The translations under genes were made by a program, and so were the position numbers. Below, piece after piece: positions 1-6,329 of a DNA stretch of 6,341 nt (position 1 is the first letter of the stretch; every line of letters begins with the position of its first letter). The DNA is from Actinomycetota bacterium (GTDB lineage Bacteria > Actinomycetota > Humimicrobiia > Humimicrobiales > Humimicrobiaceae): contig JAMCQQ010000444.1 of the NCBI GenBank assembly GCA_023379515.1, forward strand, positions 1 to 6,341. Reading direction: 5' to 3'. The notes beneath the pieces were generated by a model that was given only the letters and a program-made list of their open reading frames with translations, did not search any database and had not been told where the DNA came from.

Positions 1-239
1 TCCAATTTCGAAGAATCCATAAAAAAGATATTTTGCCCCATTAAACCAGCAGAATCTTTTAACTGATTTTCATCAGTACAACCCAATTGATTTGCCTCTA
101 TTACAACCTGCTTTATGGTAAATAATCTTAATCTGAAACAAAGAAAAATAGATACAGCTACCAGGATTATTAAAAATAATAAAAAGATCTTAAATAAATT
201 CCGGGAAGTTTTTTTTCTGGATCTTCTTCTCTTCCACAT
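1..239 (-). CDS. ftsQ: Cell division protein FtsQ/DivIB, N-terminal part (cut by left edge)
   Basis: Seventy-nine codons are visible from an ATG at 239 to the window edge, without a stop. The layout is that of FtsQ: a very basic cytoplasmic tail (MWKRRRSRKK, then more Arg/Lys up to about residue 18), one hydrophobic membrane segment (about residues 19-36), then the start of a POTRA domain from about residue 40 (LFTIKQVVIEAN, later GLMGQNIFFMDSSKL). The GQNIFxxD pattern is typical of the FtsQ/DivIB POTRA, which sits outside the membrane and scaffolds the divisome (FtsB/FtsL and FtsW/FtsI partners in known systems). It follows murG by 7 bases, the usual dcw neighbourhood. No Shine-Dalgarno sequence precedes the ATG. 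A TTG at 281 is in frame and would add 14 residues overlapping murG, but it also lacks a ribosome site, so the ATG is preferred. An ATG at 247 overlapping the murG stop is in another frame and closes quickly. Confidence 0.85.
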   Translation of the reverse strand, partial: MWKRRRSRKKTSRNLFKIFLLFLIILVAVSIFLCFRLRLFTIKQVVIEANQLGCTDENQLKDSAGLMGQNIFFMDSSKL

Positions 240-245
240 ATAATC

Positions 246-251
246 ATTATA
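246..251 (-). promoter_or_regulatory. Possible -10 box (TATAAT) just before ftsQ
   Basis: A perfect TATAAT lies in the last bases of murG and ends 6 bases before the ftsQ ATG, so transcription would begin at about the A of that ATG and give a leaderless message. There is no good -35 hexamer at 16-18 bases; the nearest TTGAGA is about 24 bases upstream. In DNA this A+T-rich such a hexamer arises easily by chance. The support is the absence of any ribosome site for ftsQ and a similar arrangement at murG. Confidence 0.2.
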
Positions 252-1317
252 TGGAATTTTTTGCCAAAAGTATTGTCTCAAGAGCTAATCTTTTAGCAGC
301 ATCAGGAATAATAATCTTTTTTGCTACTTTTGCTTTTTCTTTTAATTGATCTAAATTATTTAACATCTGTTTTATATCCCTTAATAGCATTTCGCCTGAT
401 AATTGAGATTGTAGAAGAATTTTAGCTAACCCGACATTTTCAAAAAATTTAGAATTTTTATTTTGTTCTTTATTGGGGATAGGTATTAAAAGGACTGGTT
501 TTCCCAAAAAAGCAAGTTCTGTTAAAGTGTTTATTCCTGCTCGGGAAATTACTAAATCAGACTCCGTCAAAATCTTAGTCCAATCTTGGGAAATAAATTT
601 AAATACTTTATATTTGTCACTTTCCATTTGATGCAATCTTTCATAATCCTGATACTTTGAATCACCTGTCTGATGATAAACTACAGCTCTTTTTATAAGT
701 TGCTCTAAGCACTTCTCCACAGCCAAATTAATAACATGAGAACCTTGATTACCGCCAATAATTAAAATAACGGGCGAATCCTCTTTTATCCTTACCCTCT
801 CTTTCGCTTCAAGAATTTTACGTCTAATAGGATTACCTGTTAAAATAATTTTTTCACCTTTAAATAAATTTTTAAAAGCTACGGCAATCTTATCTGCGAA
901 ATAAGAACTTATTTTATTAGCCAAACCTTCAACTAATGTTTGTTCATGAATCATTATTGGAATAGACAAAAGCCATCCTGCTATTACAAGCGGCACTGCG
1001 ATATAACCGCCAAAGGATAAAATCACATCTGGTTTTTCAGATAAAATTATATACAGGGCTTGAATTAATCCAATGGGAATTTTTAAGAGAGAGGGGATGG
1101 TATAAATAGTAAAAGTCCGCTGCAATCTACCGGTAATAATTGGAATAAATTTAACCCCCAGCGCAGGTAGCGCCTCAGATTCTACTGACCGGCTGTTATC
1201 TCCTTCGAAAGTAGTTTTCCTGCCAACATAAACTATTTCTACCCCATCTATTTTTTTCAGTTCTTCTATTACTGCGACTGCCGGGGTAAAATGTGCGCCA
1301 GTAATCAATATTTTCAT
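247..1317 (-). CDS. murG: UDP-GlcNAc:lipid I GlcNAc transferase (lipid II synthase) MurG
   Basis: This GT-B glycosyltransferase acts at the inner face of the membrane and adds GlcNAc from UDP-GlcNAc to lipid I, giving lipid II. The 356 residues match the family's usual length. Visible motifs, in order: an N-terminal loop TGAHFTPA (residues 6-13) with the family His at 9; SFGGYIAVP (101-109); HEQ (124-126), equal to the HEQN block; TGNPIR (160-165); GGNQGS (188-193), the donor-side loop usually written GGSQGA; and SRAGINTLTEL (258-268), containing the nucleotide-binding Glu region. NKEQNKNS (282-289) stands where DxHQxxNA is usual. The first glycine-rich loop is unusual: GGTGGH has become ITGAH. 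The gene lies 43 bases after ftsW and 7 before ftsQ. No Shine-Dalgarno sequence precedes the ATG. That start is kept because MKILITG begins exactly where family members begin. Confidence 0.93.
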   Translation of the reverse strand: MKILITGAHFTPAVAVIEELKKIDGVEIVYVGRKTTFEGDNSRSVESEALPALGVKFIPIITGRLQRTFTIYTIPSLLKIPIGLIQALYIILSEKPDVILSFGGYIAVPLVIAGWLLSIPIMIHEQTLVEGLANKISSYFADKIAVAFKNLFKGEKIILTGNPIRRKILEAKERVRIKEDSPVILIIGGNQGSHVINLAVEKCLEQLIKRAVVYHQTGDSKYQDYERLHQMESDKYKVFKFISQDWTKILTESDLVISRAGINTLTELAFLGKPVLLIPIPNKEQNKNSKFFENVGLAKILLQSQLSGEMLLRDIKQMLNNLDQLKEKAKVAKKIIIPDAAKRLALETILLAKNSI

Positions 1318-1325
1318 TAATTGTA

Positions 1326-1354
1326 ATAATACGTTATTAGCTTACAACCTTCAA
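1326..1354 (-). promoter_or_regulatory. Candidate sigma-70-type promoter before murG, leaderless
   Basis: The ftsW-murG gap contains TTGAAG (1354-1349), a 17-base spacer and TATTAT (1331-1326). These match 4 of 6 and 5 of 6 consensus bases. The -10 box ends 8 bases before the murG ATG, so a start site at the normal distance would fall at or within about 2 bases of the ATG, giving a leaderless transcript. This agrees with the lack of a ribosome binding sequence for murG. It remains a guess, because A+T-rich gaps often imitate promoters. Confidence 0.3.
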
Positions 1355-1360
1355 CTTAAT

Positions 1361-2458
1361 TTAAACTGACCGCTTGGAAATATTTAGTAAAATTCCAACT
1401 GCTGTAAGATTGGCAACTAATGCAGATCCTCCGTAAGAGATAAACGGAAGCGGTACACCGGTCAAGGGCAACAGGGCAGTCATTGATGAGAGGTTAATGA
1501 TAACCTGAATTCCAAGCCAGGAAGTAAGTCCTAAAGCTAATATTTTGCCAAAATTATCCGGGCAATTTTGAGCAATTTTAAATCCCCTGAGTAACAAAAT
1601 AGCAAACAATATTATCAATAAAGTTCCTCCAATAAATCCCAACTCCTCTCCTACAATCCCAAAAATAGAATCTGTACTTACTTCTGGTATATATTCAAAC
1701 TTTTGCCTGGAATGTCCTAATCCCAAACCCCAAAAACCTCCAGAACCTAAGGCTATCAAAACCTGGGAGATATGATAAGTAAATCCTTGGGTATCAGAAA
1801 AAGGGTCTAAAAAAGCCAGAATTCTTTTGCTTCTATAGCTTGATGTTAATATTAATGACACCAGAGCAGCTATTACTGCTGGTATGGAAATAATAAAATG
1901 CCAGATAGATCCGCCTGCTGCAAAATAAACAGCAGTCACTGTTGCCACAAATGCAATTGTTGATCCTAAATCTTTTTGCAAAACAGCTGTAACCAGGGAA
2001 ACTCCCACAACCAGAATTAAAAAGGGAATTAATCGCACTTTTTTCTCAAAAAGTGCAGCCAAAAATATTACTCCTGTTAGTTTAATAATTTCAGCAGGCT
2101 GTATTGTAATCCTGCCTAACTTTAACCACCGGTGCGCTCCGCCCCCGGAAATTCCCAAGTGTGGAATAAAAACTGCCAATAACATTAGCAGCGAAAACAA
2201 AAGTAAGGGAGCTGAAATAGATTTAAATCTCCTGTAATCTAACTTAGCAAAAAACCCCATGGAGAGTAATCCGATAAATGCCCACATTAGTTGTTGCCTG
2301 ATATAGTAAAGGCTATCTTTAAAATCCCTGAGGCCTGCAATAGCTGAAGCATCGTAAACCATCAGCAAACCGAAAACTACCAAAGCACCGGTTACTAAAA
2401 GGATTGGTAAATCAATTTGTTGTTTTTGGGATTGAAGTTTAGCTTTCTTAAAAACCAT
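1361..2458 (-). CDS. ftsW: Septal peptidoglycan polymerase FtsW (SEDS family)
   Basis: A 365-residue polytopic membrane protein with about ten hydrophobic segments. SEDS proteins polymerise lipid II into glycan strands; FtsW does so at the septum with its partner transpeptidase FtsI. Sequence support: GGGAHRWLKLGRITIQPAEIIKL (residues 105-127) is the SEDS RWxxxGxxxxQPxE block; QKDLGST (161-167) equals QPDLGT; PEVSTDSIFGIVGEELG (258-274) carries the essential Asp of the TDxIF block at 263; and LPLTGVPLPFISYGGSAL (330-347) is the family signature. RodA is the close alternative. FtsW is preferred because the gene sits between mraY and murG, but sequence alone does not fully separate the two. It starts 40 bases after mraY with only a weak purine stretch upstream, and no earlier ATG or GTG was seen in frame. 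murD, which sits between mraY and ftsW in E. coli, is missing. Confidence 0.92.
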   Translation of the reverse strand: MVFKKAKLQSQKQQIDLPILLVTGALVVFGLLMVYDASAIAGLRDFKDSLYYIRQQLMWAFIGLLSMGFFAKLDYRRFKSISAPLLLFSLLMLLAVFIPHLGISGGGAHRWLKLGRITIQPAEIIKLTGVIFLAALFEKKVRLIPFLILVVGVSLVTAVLQKDLGSTIAFVATVTAVYFAAGGSIWHFIISIPAVIAALVSLILTSSYRSKRILAFLDPFSDTQGFTYHISQVLIALGSGGFWGLGLGHSRQKFEYIPEVSTDSIFGIVGEELGFIGGTLLIILFAILLLRGFKIAQNCPDNFGKILALGLTSWLGIQVIINLSSMTALLPLTGVPLPFISYGGSALVANLTAVGILLNISKRSV

Positions 2459-2498
2459 AGATCTTTCAATGAAAATCTTACTAGGAAAACAAGAAATA

Positions 2499-3509
2499 TC
2501 ACTTTGTGAAAAACGCCATCCACAAACCTAAAATAGCAAACATACCCTGCGCTAACCAAAATCTATTTACTATTTTGGGTTCTTCCCACCCAATATATTT
2601 AAAATACATATGAATTGGCGAAACAGGCAAAATCTTTGTCTTGAAAATCTTTTTTGACAATATCTGAAGCAGCGATGAACTGACAATAATAATAAACATA
2701 CCTCCAATTATTGCCAAAGCCAATATTTTACCAGTTAAAAGTCCTACTACCGCCAAAGTTGCCCCAAAAGCAAAGGCACCTGCATCCCCCAGAAAAATTC
2801 TTGCAGGCCAAACATTGAAATAAAGAAAGGCAAACAACAATCCTATCCAAATCCCTATAAATGATGCCAATGTTAAATCTAATTTTTGTGCAGTAAGTGC
2901 TAAAAAAGCAAATAAACAAATAAGCAACAACCCGGCAGATAAACCATCCAATCCATCTGAAATATTGTAAGCATTGGCAAAAGCAATAATAACAAAAGCA
3001 GCCAAAGGTATGTACCAAATGTGAATTACAAAATTGCCCAAACCCCAAATATAAAGATTGTTTAATCCCCCCATAAAATAAAGCATTGTGGAAATTAATA
3101 ACCCCAAACCTAATTGGATTATTAACATCTTTTTTCTACCCAAGCCTAAAAATTTTCCTTTTCTTCTGGTAAGGATAAATTTTATATCATCAGTTAATCC
3201 CAAAGCTCCAAATGATAATAAAGTAACAAGTAATATAATAAGACTGATCTTATCTACCAAGGGAGTAAAAAAAGAATAACCAACGCTCAAAATTACCAAA
3301 ATTAAAATCAATAATATCCCACCGCCCGAGGGCGTATCCTCATCTGCTTTCATCAGTAAATCGTGTATCGGTGTTTCTGATTTCTTCTCTTTTTGTTGAT
3401 GGACTTTCTCAAAACGCCTTTTAAGATAAAACAGTAAGTCGATAAAAGGCACCATAAAGACAGAAGTTGTAATAAAAGACAATAAAACTAATCCTAATAA
3501 TTGGACCAT
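2499..3509 (-). CDS. mraY: Phospho-N-acetylmuramoyl-pentapeptide transferase MraY
   Basis: An integral membrane enzyme that transfers phospho-MurNAc-pentapeptide from UDP to undecaprenyl phosphate, giving lipid I. It has 336 residues with about ten hydrophobic segments, as in the family. Catalytic blocks are clear: LTDDIK (105-110) with the Asp pair at 107-108; NAYNISDGLDGLSAG (179-193) with Asp185 and Asp188; FNVWPARIFLGDAG (231-244) with the metal-region Asp242; and PIH followed by GWEEPKIVNRFW (298-318), the C-terminal block that separates MraY from other polyprenyl-phosphate transferases such as WecA. Two blocks differ from the textbook form. The loop usually reading TPTMGG is TPSGGG (59-64), and PIHHHF is PIHMYF (298-303), leaving one of three histidines. 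A lysine-rich cytoplasmic loop (about 30-57) joins the first two membrane segments. The gene lies 17 bases after murF, has no strong ribosome site, and ends in TGA. Confidence 0.92.
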   Translation of the reverse strand: MVQLLGLVLLSFITTSVFMVPFIDLLFYLKRRFEKVHQQKEKKSETPIHDLLMKADEDTPSGGGILLILILVILSVGYSFFTPLVDKISLIILLVTLLSFGALGLTDDIKFILTRRKGKFLGLGRKKMLIIQLGLGLLISTMLYFMGGLNNLYIWGLGNFVIHIWYIPLAAFVIIAFANAYNISDGLDGLSAGLLLICLFAFLALTAQKLDLTLASFIGIWIGLLFAFLYFNVWPARIFLGDAGAFAFGATLAVVGLLTGKILALAIIGGMFIIIVSSSLLQILSKKIFKTKILPVSPIHMYFKYIGWEEPKIVNRFWLAQGMFAILGLWMAFFTK

Positions 3510-3526
3510 AATTTTGTAGACTTAAG

Positions 3527-4726
3527 TTACTGTTTCCTGGATATTCTTTTCACTACTTCGTCCAGTCTGATTGCCCTTGATCCCTTAATTAAACAAACAT
3601 CTCCCTTACCTAGAGTCTTAAGCAATCTTGAAACAAGCTGGGAATTTTGTAAATTAGATTCTATTCTATCTTCCCAAAAACCCAAATGTTTTAGTTCGTC
3701 TGCTATAATTTGTGTTTCTCCCTGACCTAAGAATACAAAATCTAGCTTCTCTTTGTAAATCCTTTGCGCAGCTTGCCTATGTAGCTCTTCTGAGTATTGG
3801 CCAAGCTCACGCATCTCACCTAAAACAATAAACCTTCTTCTGGCCGGCACCAGCAGTAAAGTATCGATAGCTGCATCCAATGCGCTGGGGGAAGAATTGT
3901 AAGTATCATCCAATAAGATGGAGCCGCTTGGACCCGCAATAACTTGCAAACGGTGTTCTGATGGTTCAATTGATTCTAAACCCAATTTTATCCTTGTTAA
4001 AGGAATACCGCACACAACCCCCAGTAAAGATGCAGAAAGGGCAGCGTACACTTGATGTAATCCCAAAAGTTTAAAATTTACCTTAACCCGTTCTACCCCG
4101 AGGTTTAATTCAAAGGTTGTAGCAAAGTTTTCTATCTTAAGATTACCTGCCCAAATCGTACAATTTTTAGAGTCTAAACCATAATAAAAAACACTTCCCT
4201 TACATTTTTCAGCCAGCTTTTTACTGCTTACATCATCCCAATTTAATATTGCTATCCCGTCTTTATCCAAACTTTCAATTAGTTTCCCTTTTTCCCGGAT
4301 AATCTCATTTATATCACCCAAAGTCTGACTATGAGCATATGCGATCTTAGTAAATATTGCTACTTTTGGCTTAACTAAAGAAAGATAAAAATCCATTTCA
4401 CCTTTGTACTCCACTCCCATTTCTAAAACCACTTTTTTAATAGAGGGGTTTAACTTTAAAATAGTTTCAGGAATATTTAAAACAGGATCCAAATTAGGCT
4501 GGGTTACAAGTGTTTTATATTTTTGGGACAAAACAGCATTACACGCTGCAACACAGGTAGTTTTTCCGACAGAACCTGTAACTCCGATAAACATTTCGCT
4601 TGGGTATAATTTGGCATACTGTTTGGCTAAATATATCCTCAAAAGATGAAATGGTTTTTTAAATGGAGAAATTTTCGTTTTGTAGGGAGTAACTTGATCC
4701 CAAATTGGATGACTGGTGATATCCAT
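3527..4726 (-). CDS. murF: UDP-MurNAc-tripeptide:D-Ala-D-Ala ligase MurF, N-terminally short form
   Basis: A cytoplasmic ATP-dependent Mur ligase that joins D-Ala-D-Ala to the UDP-MurNAc stem peptide, the last soluble precursor step. The central ATPase domain shows the P-loop GVTGSVGKTT (48-57), LEMG with the metal-ligand Glu102, TKIAYAH (126-132), and REKGKLIE (144-151) with the likely carbamylated Lys146. The C-terminal domain begins near SEHRLQ (256-261) and carries DDTYNSSPSAL (273-283), LGEMRELG (302-309) and KGSRAIRLDEVV (381-392), which are MurF rather than MurC, D or E signatures. At 399 residues it is short. The P-loop starts near residue 48 instead of about 105, so the usual N-terminal UDP-substrate domain is replaced by some 45 residues, partly basic and amphipathic (FKKPFHLLRIYLAKQYAKLY). 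The ATG overlaps the murA stop (TAATG) and has GAGG upstream, so the short start is credible. The usual HN pair is HQ (224-225). Confidence 0.88.
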   Translation of the reverse strand: MDITSHPIWDQVTPYKTKISPFKKPFHLLRIYLAKQYAKLYPSEMFIGVTGSVGKTTCVAACNAVLSQKYKTLVTQPNLDPVLNIPETILKLNPSIKKVVLEMGVEYKGEMDFYLSLVKPKVAIFTKIAYAHSQTLGDINEIIREKGKLIESLDKDGIAILNWDDVSSKKLAEKCKGSVFYYGLDSKNCTIWAGNLKIENFATTFELNLGVERVKVNFKLLGLHQVYAALSASLLGVVCGIPLTRIKLGLESIEPSEHRLQVIAGPSGSILLDDTYNSSPSALDAAIDTLLLVPARRRFIVLGEMRELGQYSEELHRQAAQRIYKEKLDFVFLGQGETQIIADELKHLGFWEDRIESNLQNSQLVSRLLKTLGKGDVCLIKGSRAIRLDEVVKRISRKQ

Positions 4727-5988
4727 TAAACCTCAACTCTCTCAATACTCGCACCTAAACCTCTTAATTTCTCAACAACATTTTCATAGCCTCTCTCAAT
4801 TAATTCTGCCTGATTAATTACGCTTTTACCTTTTGCCACCAAAGCAGCTACTACTAAAGCCATTCCTGCTCTAATATCCGGGGTTTCTAGAGACCTCCCC
4901 CGCAGCTTACTTGGCCCATATATAACTACCCTATGCGGATCAGCAAGAGTAATTTTGGCTCCCATTGTAATAAGTTTATCTGTAAAAAACATTCTCCCCT
5001 CATACATCCAATCATGACACAAAATTACTCCCTTAGATTGAGTGGCCAGCACAATTGCAACACTCATTAAATCTGTAGGAAATCCTGGCCAGATATTAGT
5101 AACAAGTTTTGGAATTAATTTCAATTTTGACGGATAAACCCTAATGCAATTTTTATCATTTTCCATTTTAATCCCAAAATCCTTAAGAGGAATCAGGGTT
5201 GGATCCAAACAAGTATCATCTACACCTTCAATCTTAATCTCTCCTCCGGTCACTGCTGCAGCCATAACATAAGTACCTATCTCAATATAATCTGCCCCTA
5301 TTCTAAAGTTGGTTCCGTGTAACTTATCTACACCTGTTATCTTGATAGTATCAGTTCCCATGCCAACAATCTGAGCACCCATTCCCACAAGCATGTTGCA
5401 AAGATCAACAACATGAGGCTCTTTGGCGCAATTTCTTAAAATAATCTCTTTTTTCCCTAAAACTGACGCTAAAATAAGGTTTTCTGTTGCAGTTACAGAG
5501 GCTTCCTTCAAGAAAATATCGCAGTTACCACCTTTCAAATCATGAATTAAAGACAGGCTAAATTTTAGGTTATTTTTTTTAACAGATGCTCCCAACGCCT
5601 TAAAACCTTCAAGATGGGTTTCAATACTTCTTCTTCCTATAATATCTCCTCCAGGGTGGGAAAAATTCACTCTACCTACTCTGGCTAAAATAGCTCCGAC
5701 TAAAACAATCGACCCCCTTAACTTTACCATTAAATCTTCCGGCAAACTAAAATGGCGGATTTCTGATGCCTTAATTTTAACAACAGAACCTTTTTGCTCC
5801 ACATTTATACCTAATTTTTTTAAAATCTGTATTAAGACTCCCGTATCTTTTAAGCTGGAAATATTTTCCAAAACCACCTCTTCATCAGTTAAAAGAGCAG
5901 CAGCGATACAAGGGAAAACAGAATTTTTGTTCCCTGAAACCCGGACTATTCCCTCCAATTTACGACCACCATTAATAATATATTTCAT
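4726..5988 (-). CDS. murA: UDP-GlcNAc enolpyruvyl transferase MurA with Asp at position 115
   Basis: Catalyses the first committed step of peptidoglycan synthesis in the cytoplasm, moving enolpyruvate from PEP to UDP-GlcNAc. Its 420 residues match the family closely (E. coli has 419), and residue numbers stay nearly in step. SGNKN (18-22) holds the substrate Lys21 (K22 in E. coli). LRGSIVLVG (90-98) holds Arg91. HPGGDIIGRRS (111-121) is the active-site loop, with Arg120 kept but Asp at 115 where E. coli has the fosfomycin-reactive Cys. PGFPTD (301-306) carries Asp306, equal to the catalytic D305. DIRAGMALV (371-379) has the Arg equal to R397. The alternative EPSP synthase is excluded by these loops. 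The start overlaps the upstream stop (ATGA) and AAGG lies 4 bases before it; the stop overlaps murF. It appears intact and functional. Confidence 0.95.
   Translation of the reverse strand: MKYIINGGRKLEGIVRVSGNKNSVFPCIAAALLTDEEVVLENISSLKDTGVLIQILKKLGINVEQKGSVVKIKASEIRHFSLPEDLMVKLRGSIVLVGAILARVGRVNFSHPGGDIIGRRSIETHLEGFKALGASVKKNNLKFSLSLIHDLKGGNCDIFLKEASVTATENLILASVLGKKEIILRNCAKEPHVVDLCNMLVGMGAQIVGMGTDTIKITGVDKLHGTNFRIGADYIEIGTYVMAAAVTGGEIKIEGVDDTCLDPTLIPLKDFGIKMENDKNCIRVYPSKLKLIPKLVTNIWPGFPTDLMSVAIVLATQSKGVILCHDWMYEGRMFFTDKLITMGAKITLADPHRVVIYGPSKLRGRSLETPDIRAGMALVVAALVAKGKSVINQAELIERGYENVVEKLRGLGASIERVEV
4731..4734 (-). promoter_or_regulatory. Ribosome binding site of murF (GAGG)
   Basis: GAGG lies inside the last murA codons, 4 bases before the murF ATG, which shares one base with the murA TAA stop (TAATG). 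The spacing is slightly short for a classical site, but with the overlapping stop it favours translational coupling and fixes the murF start, confirming that the missing N-terminal domain is not a start-choice error. Confidence 0.6.
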
Positions 5989-6329
5989 TTTGCCTTAATT
6001 TTAAAAACTGCAGATATTATTATATGCTTTTTTGGACTTAAAGCATTAACATCAATCTGCATAATTTCCAAGTCACGATCTAATACTTTAATACTTTTGA
6101 CACGATTTTGCAAAAATTTACTGAAAAAAAGGTTCCCTCCGATGCTTCCCGGTATACCAACAAAATCTTGTGTTTCCAAGCCCTGGGAATTCAAATATTC
6201 TATCCATTTGCTCATACTTACCCCGGACTCAACTTCTATTACAGCTTCTTCGACGCCTATGCCAAACTTTGTAACTTTACCCTTAACAGCAATCTTTTGA
6301 ATACTTTTTGTCCTGTTTTTAATTACCAA
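5985..6329 (-). CDS. MurB-like protein reduced to part of the FAD-binding domain
   Basis: A 114-residue frame, starting at TTG 6329, resembling the middle of MurB (UDP-N-acetylenolpyruvoylglucosamine reductase, the step after MurA). VIKNRTKSI (2-10) fits the GxVIKN region, VESGVSMSKWIEYLNSQGLETQDFVGIPGSIGG (33-65) fits the block usually reading GAGxxxxxL...GLxGLExLxGIPGxVGG, and IIISAVFKIK (103-112) fits the strand that normally ends this domain. Missing are the N-terminal GxGSN FAD loop, the YRxS active-site block (the sequence goes from NALSPKK straight to HIIIS), and the whole C-terminal domain with the catalytic Ser and Glu. MurB is normally about 300 residues. All three frames close within the last 23 bases of the window, so a single unbroken frame entering from the right is not possible unless there is a frameshift. 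TGA overlaps the murA ATG. It could be a degenerate remnant, a non-catalytic FAD or nucleotide-binding protein, or one part of a split MurB. The start is uncertain. Confidence 0.6.
   Translation of the reverse strand: MVIKNRTKSIQKIAVKGKVTKFGIGVEEAVIEVESGVSMSKWIEYLNSQGLETQDFVGIPGSIGGNLFFSKFLQNRVKSIKVLDRDLEIMQIDVNALSPKKHIIISAVFKIKAK
5993..5996 (-). promoter_or_regulatory. Ribosome binding site of murA (AAGG)
   Basis: AAGG lies 4 bases before the murA ATG, inside the last codons of the MurB-like gene whose TGA overlaps that ATG (ATGA). With the murF site, it is one of only two recognisable ribosome sites in the window; the downstream genes mraY, ftsW, murG and ftsQ have weak or none. Confidence 0.5.

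Noticed and set aside
209..216. T-run on the plus strand as a terminator for plus-strand transcription.
   Set aside because: It encodes the lysine codons of the FtsQ basic tail on the minus strand, no stem precedes it, and there is no plus-strand gene.
1327..1339. Small inverted repeat (TAATA, 3-base loop, TATTA) in the ftsW-murG gap, as a terminator.
   Set aside because: The stem is only 5 A/T pairs with no following T-run, and the genes on both sides belong to the same pathway. It overlaps the putative -10 box and is more likely chance in A+T-rich DNA.
2459..2498. Promoter in the mraY-ftsW gap (TAAGAT as a -10 box).
   Set aside because: No acceptable -35 hexamer at 16-18 bases and the placement is not distinctive; chance is the simpler explanation.
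2728..3279. Open frames overlapping mraY in other frames or on the plus strand (2728-3048 minus, 3088-3279 plus).
   Set aside because: They lie wholly inside mraY, whose protein has all family motifs. Their translations show no recognisable domain and look like frame shadows.
3501..4649. Plus-strand open frames opposite murF (3501-3725 and 4404-4649).
   Set aside because: No domain, no ribosome site, and antisense to a clearly coding gene. The same applies to the plus-strand frame at 6097-6300 opposite the MurB-like gene.
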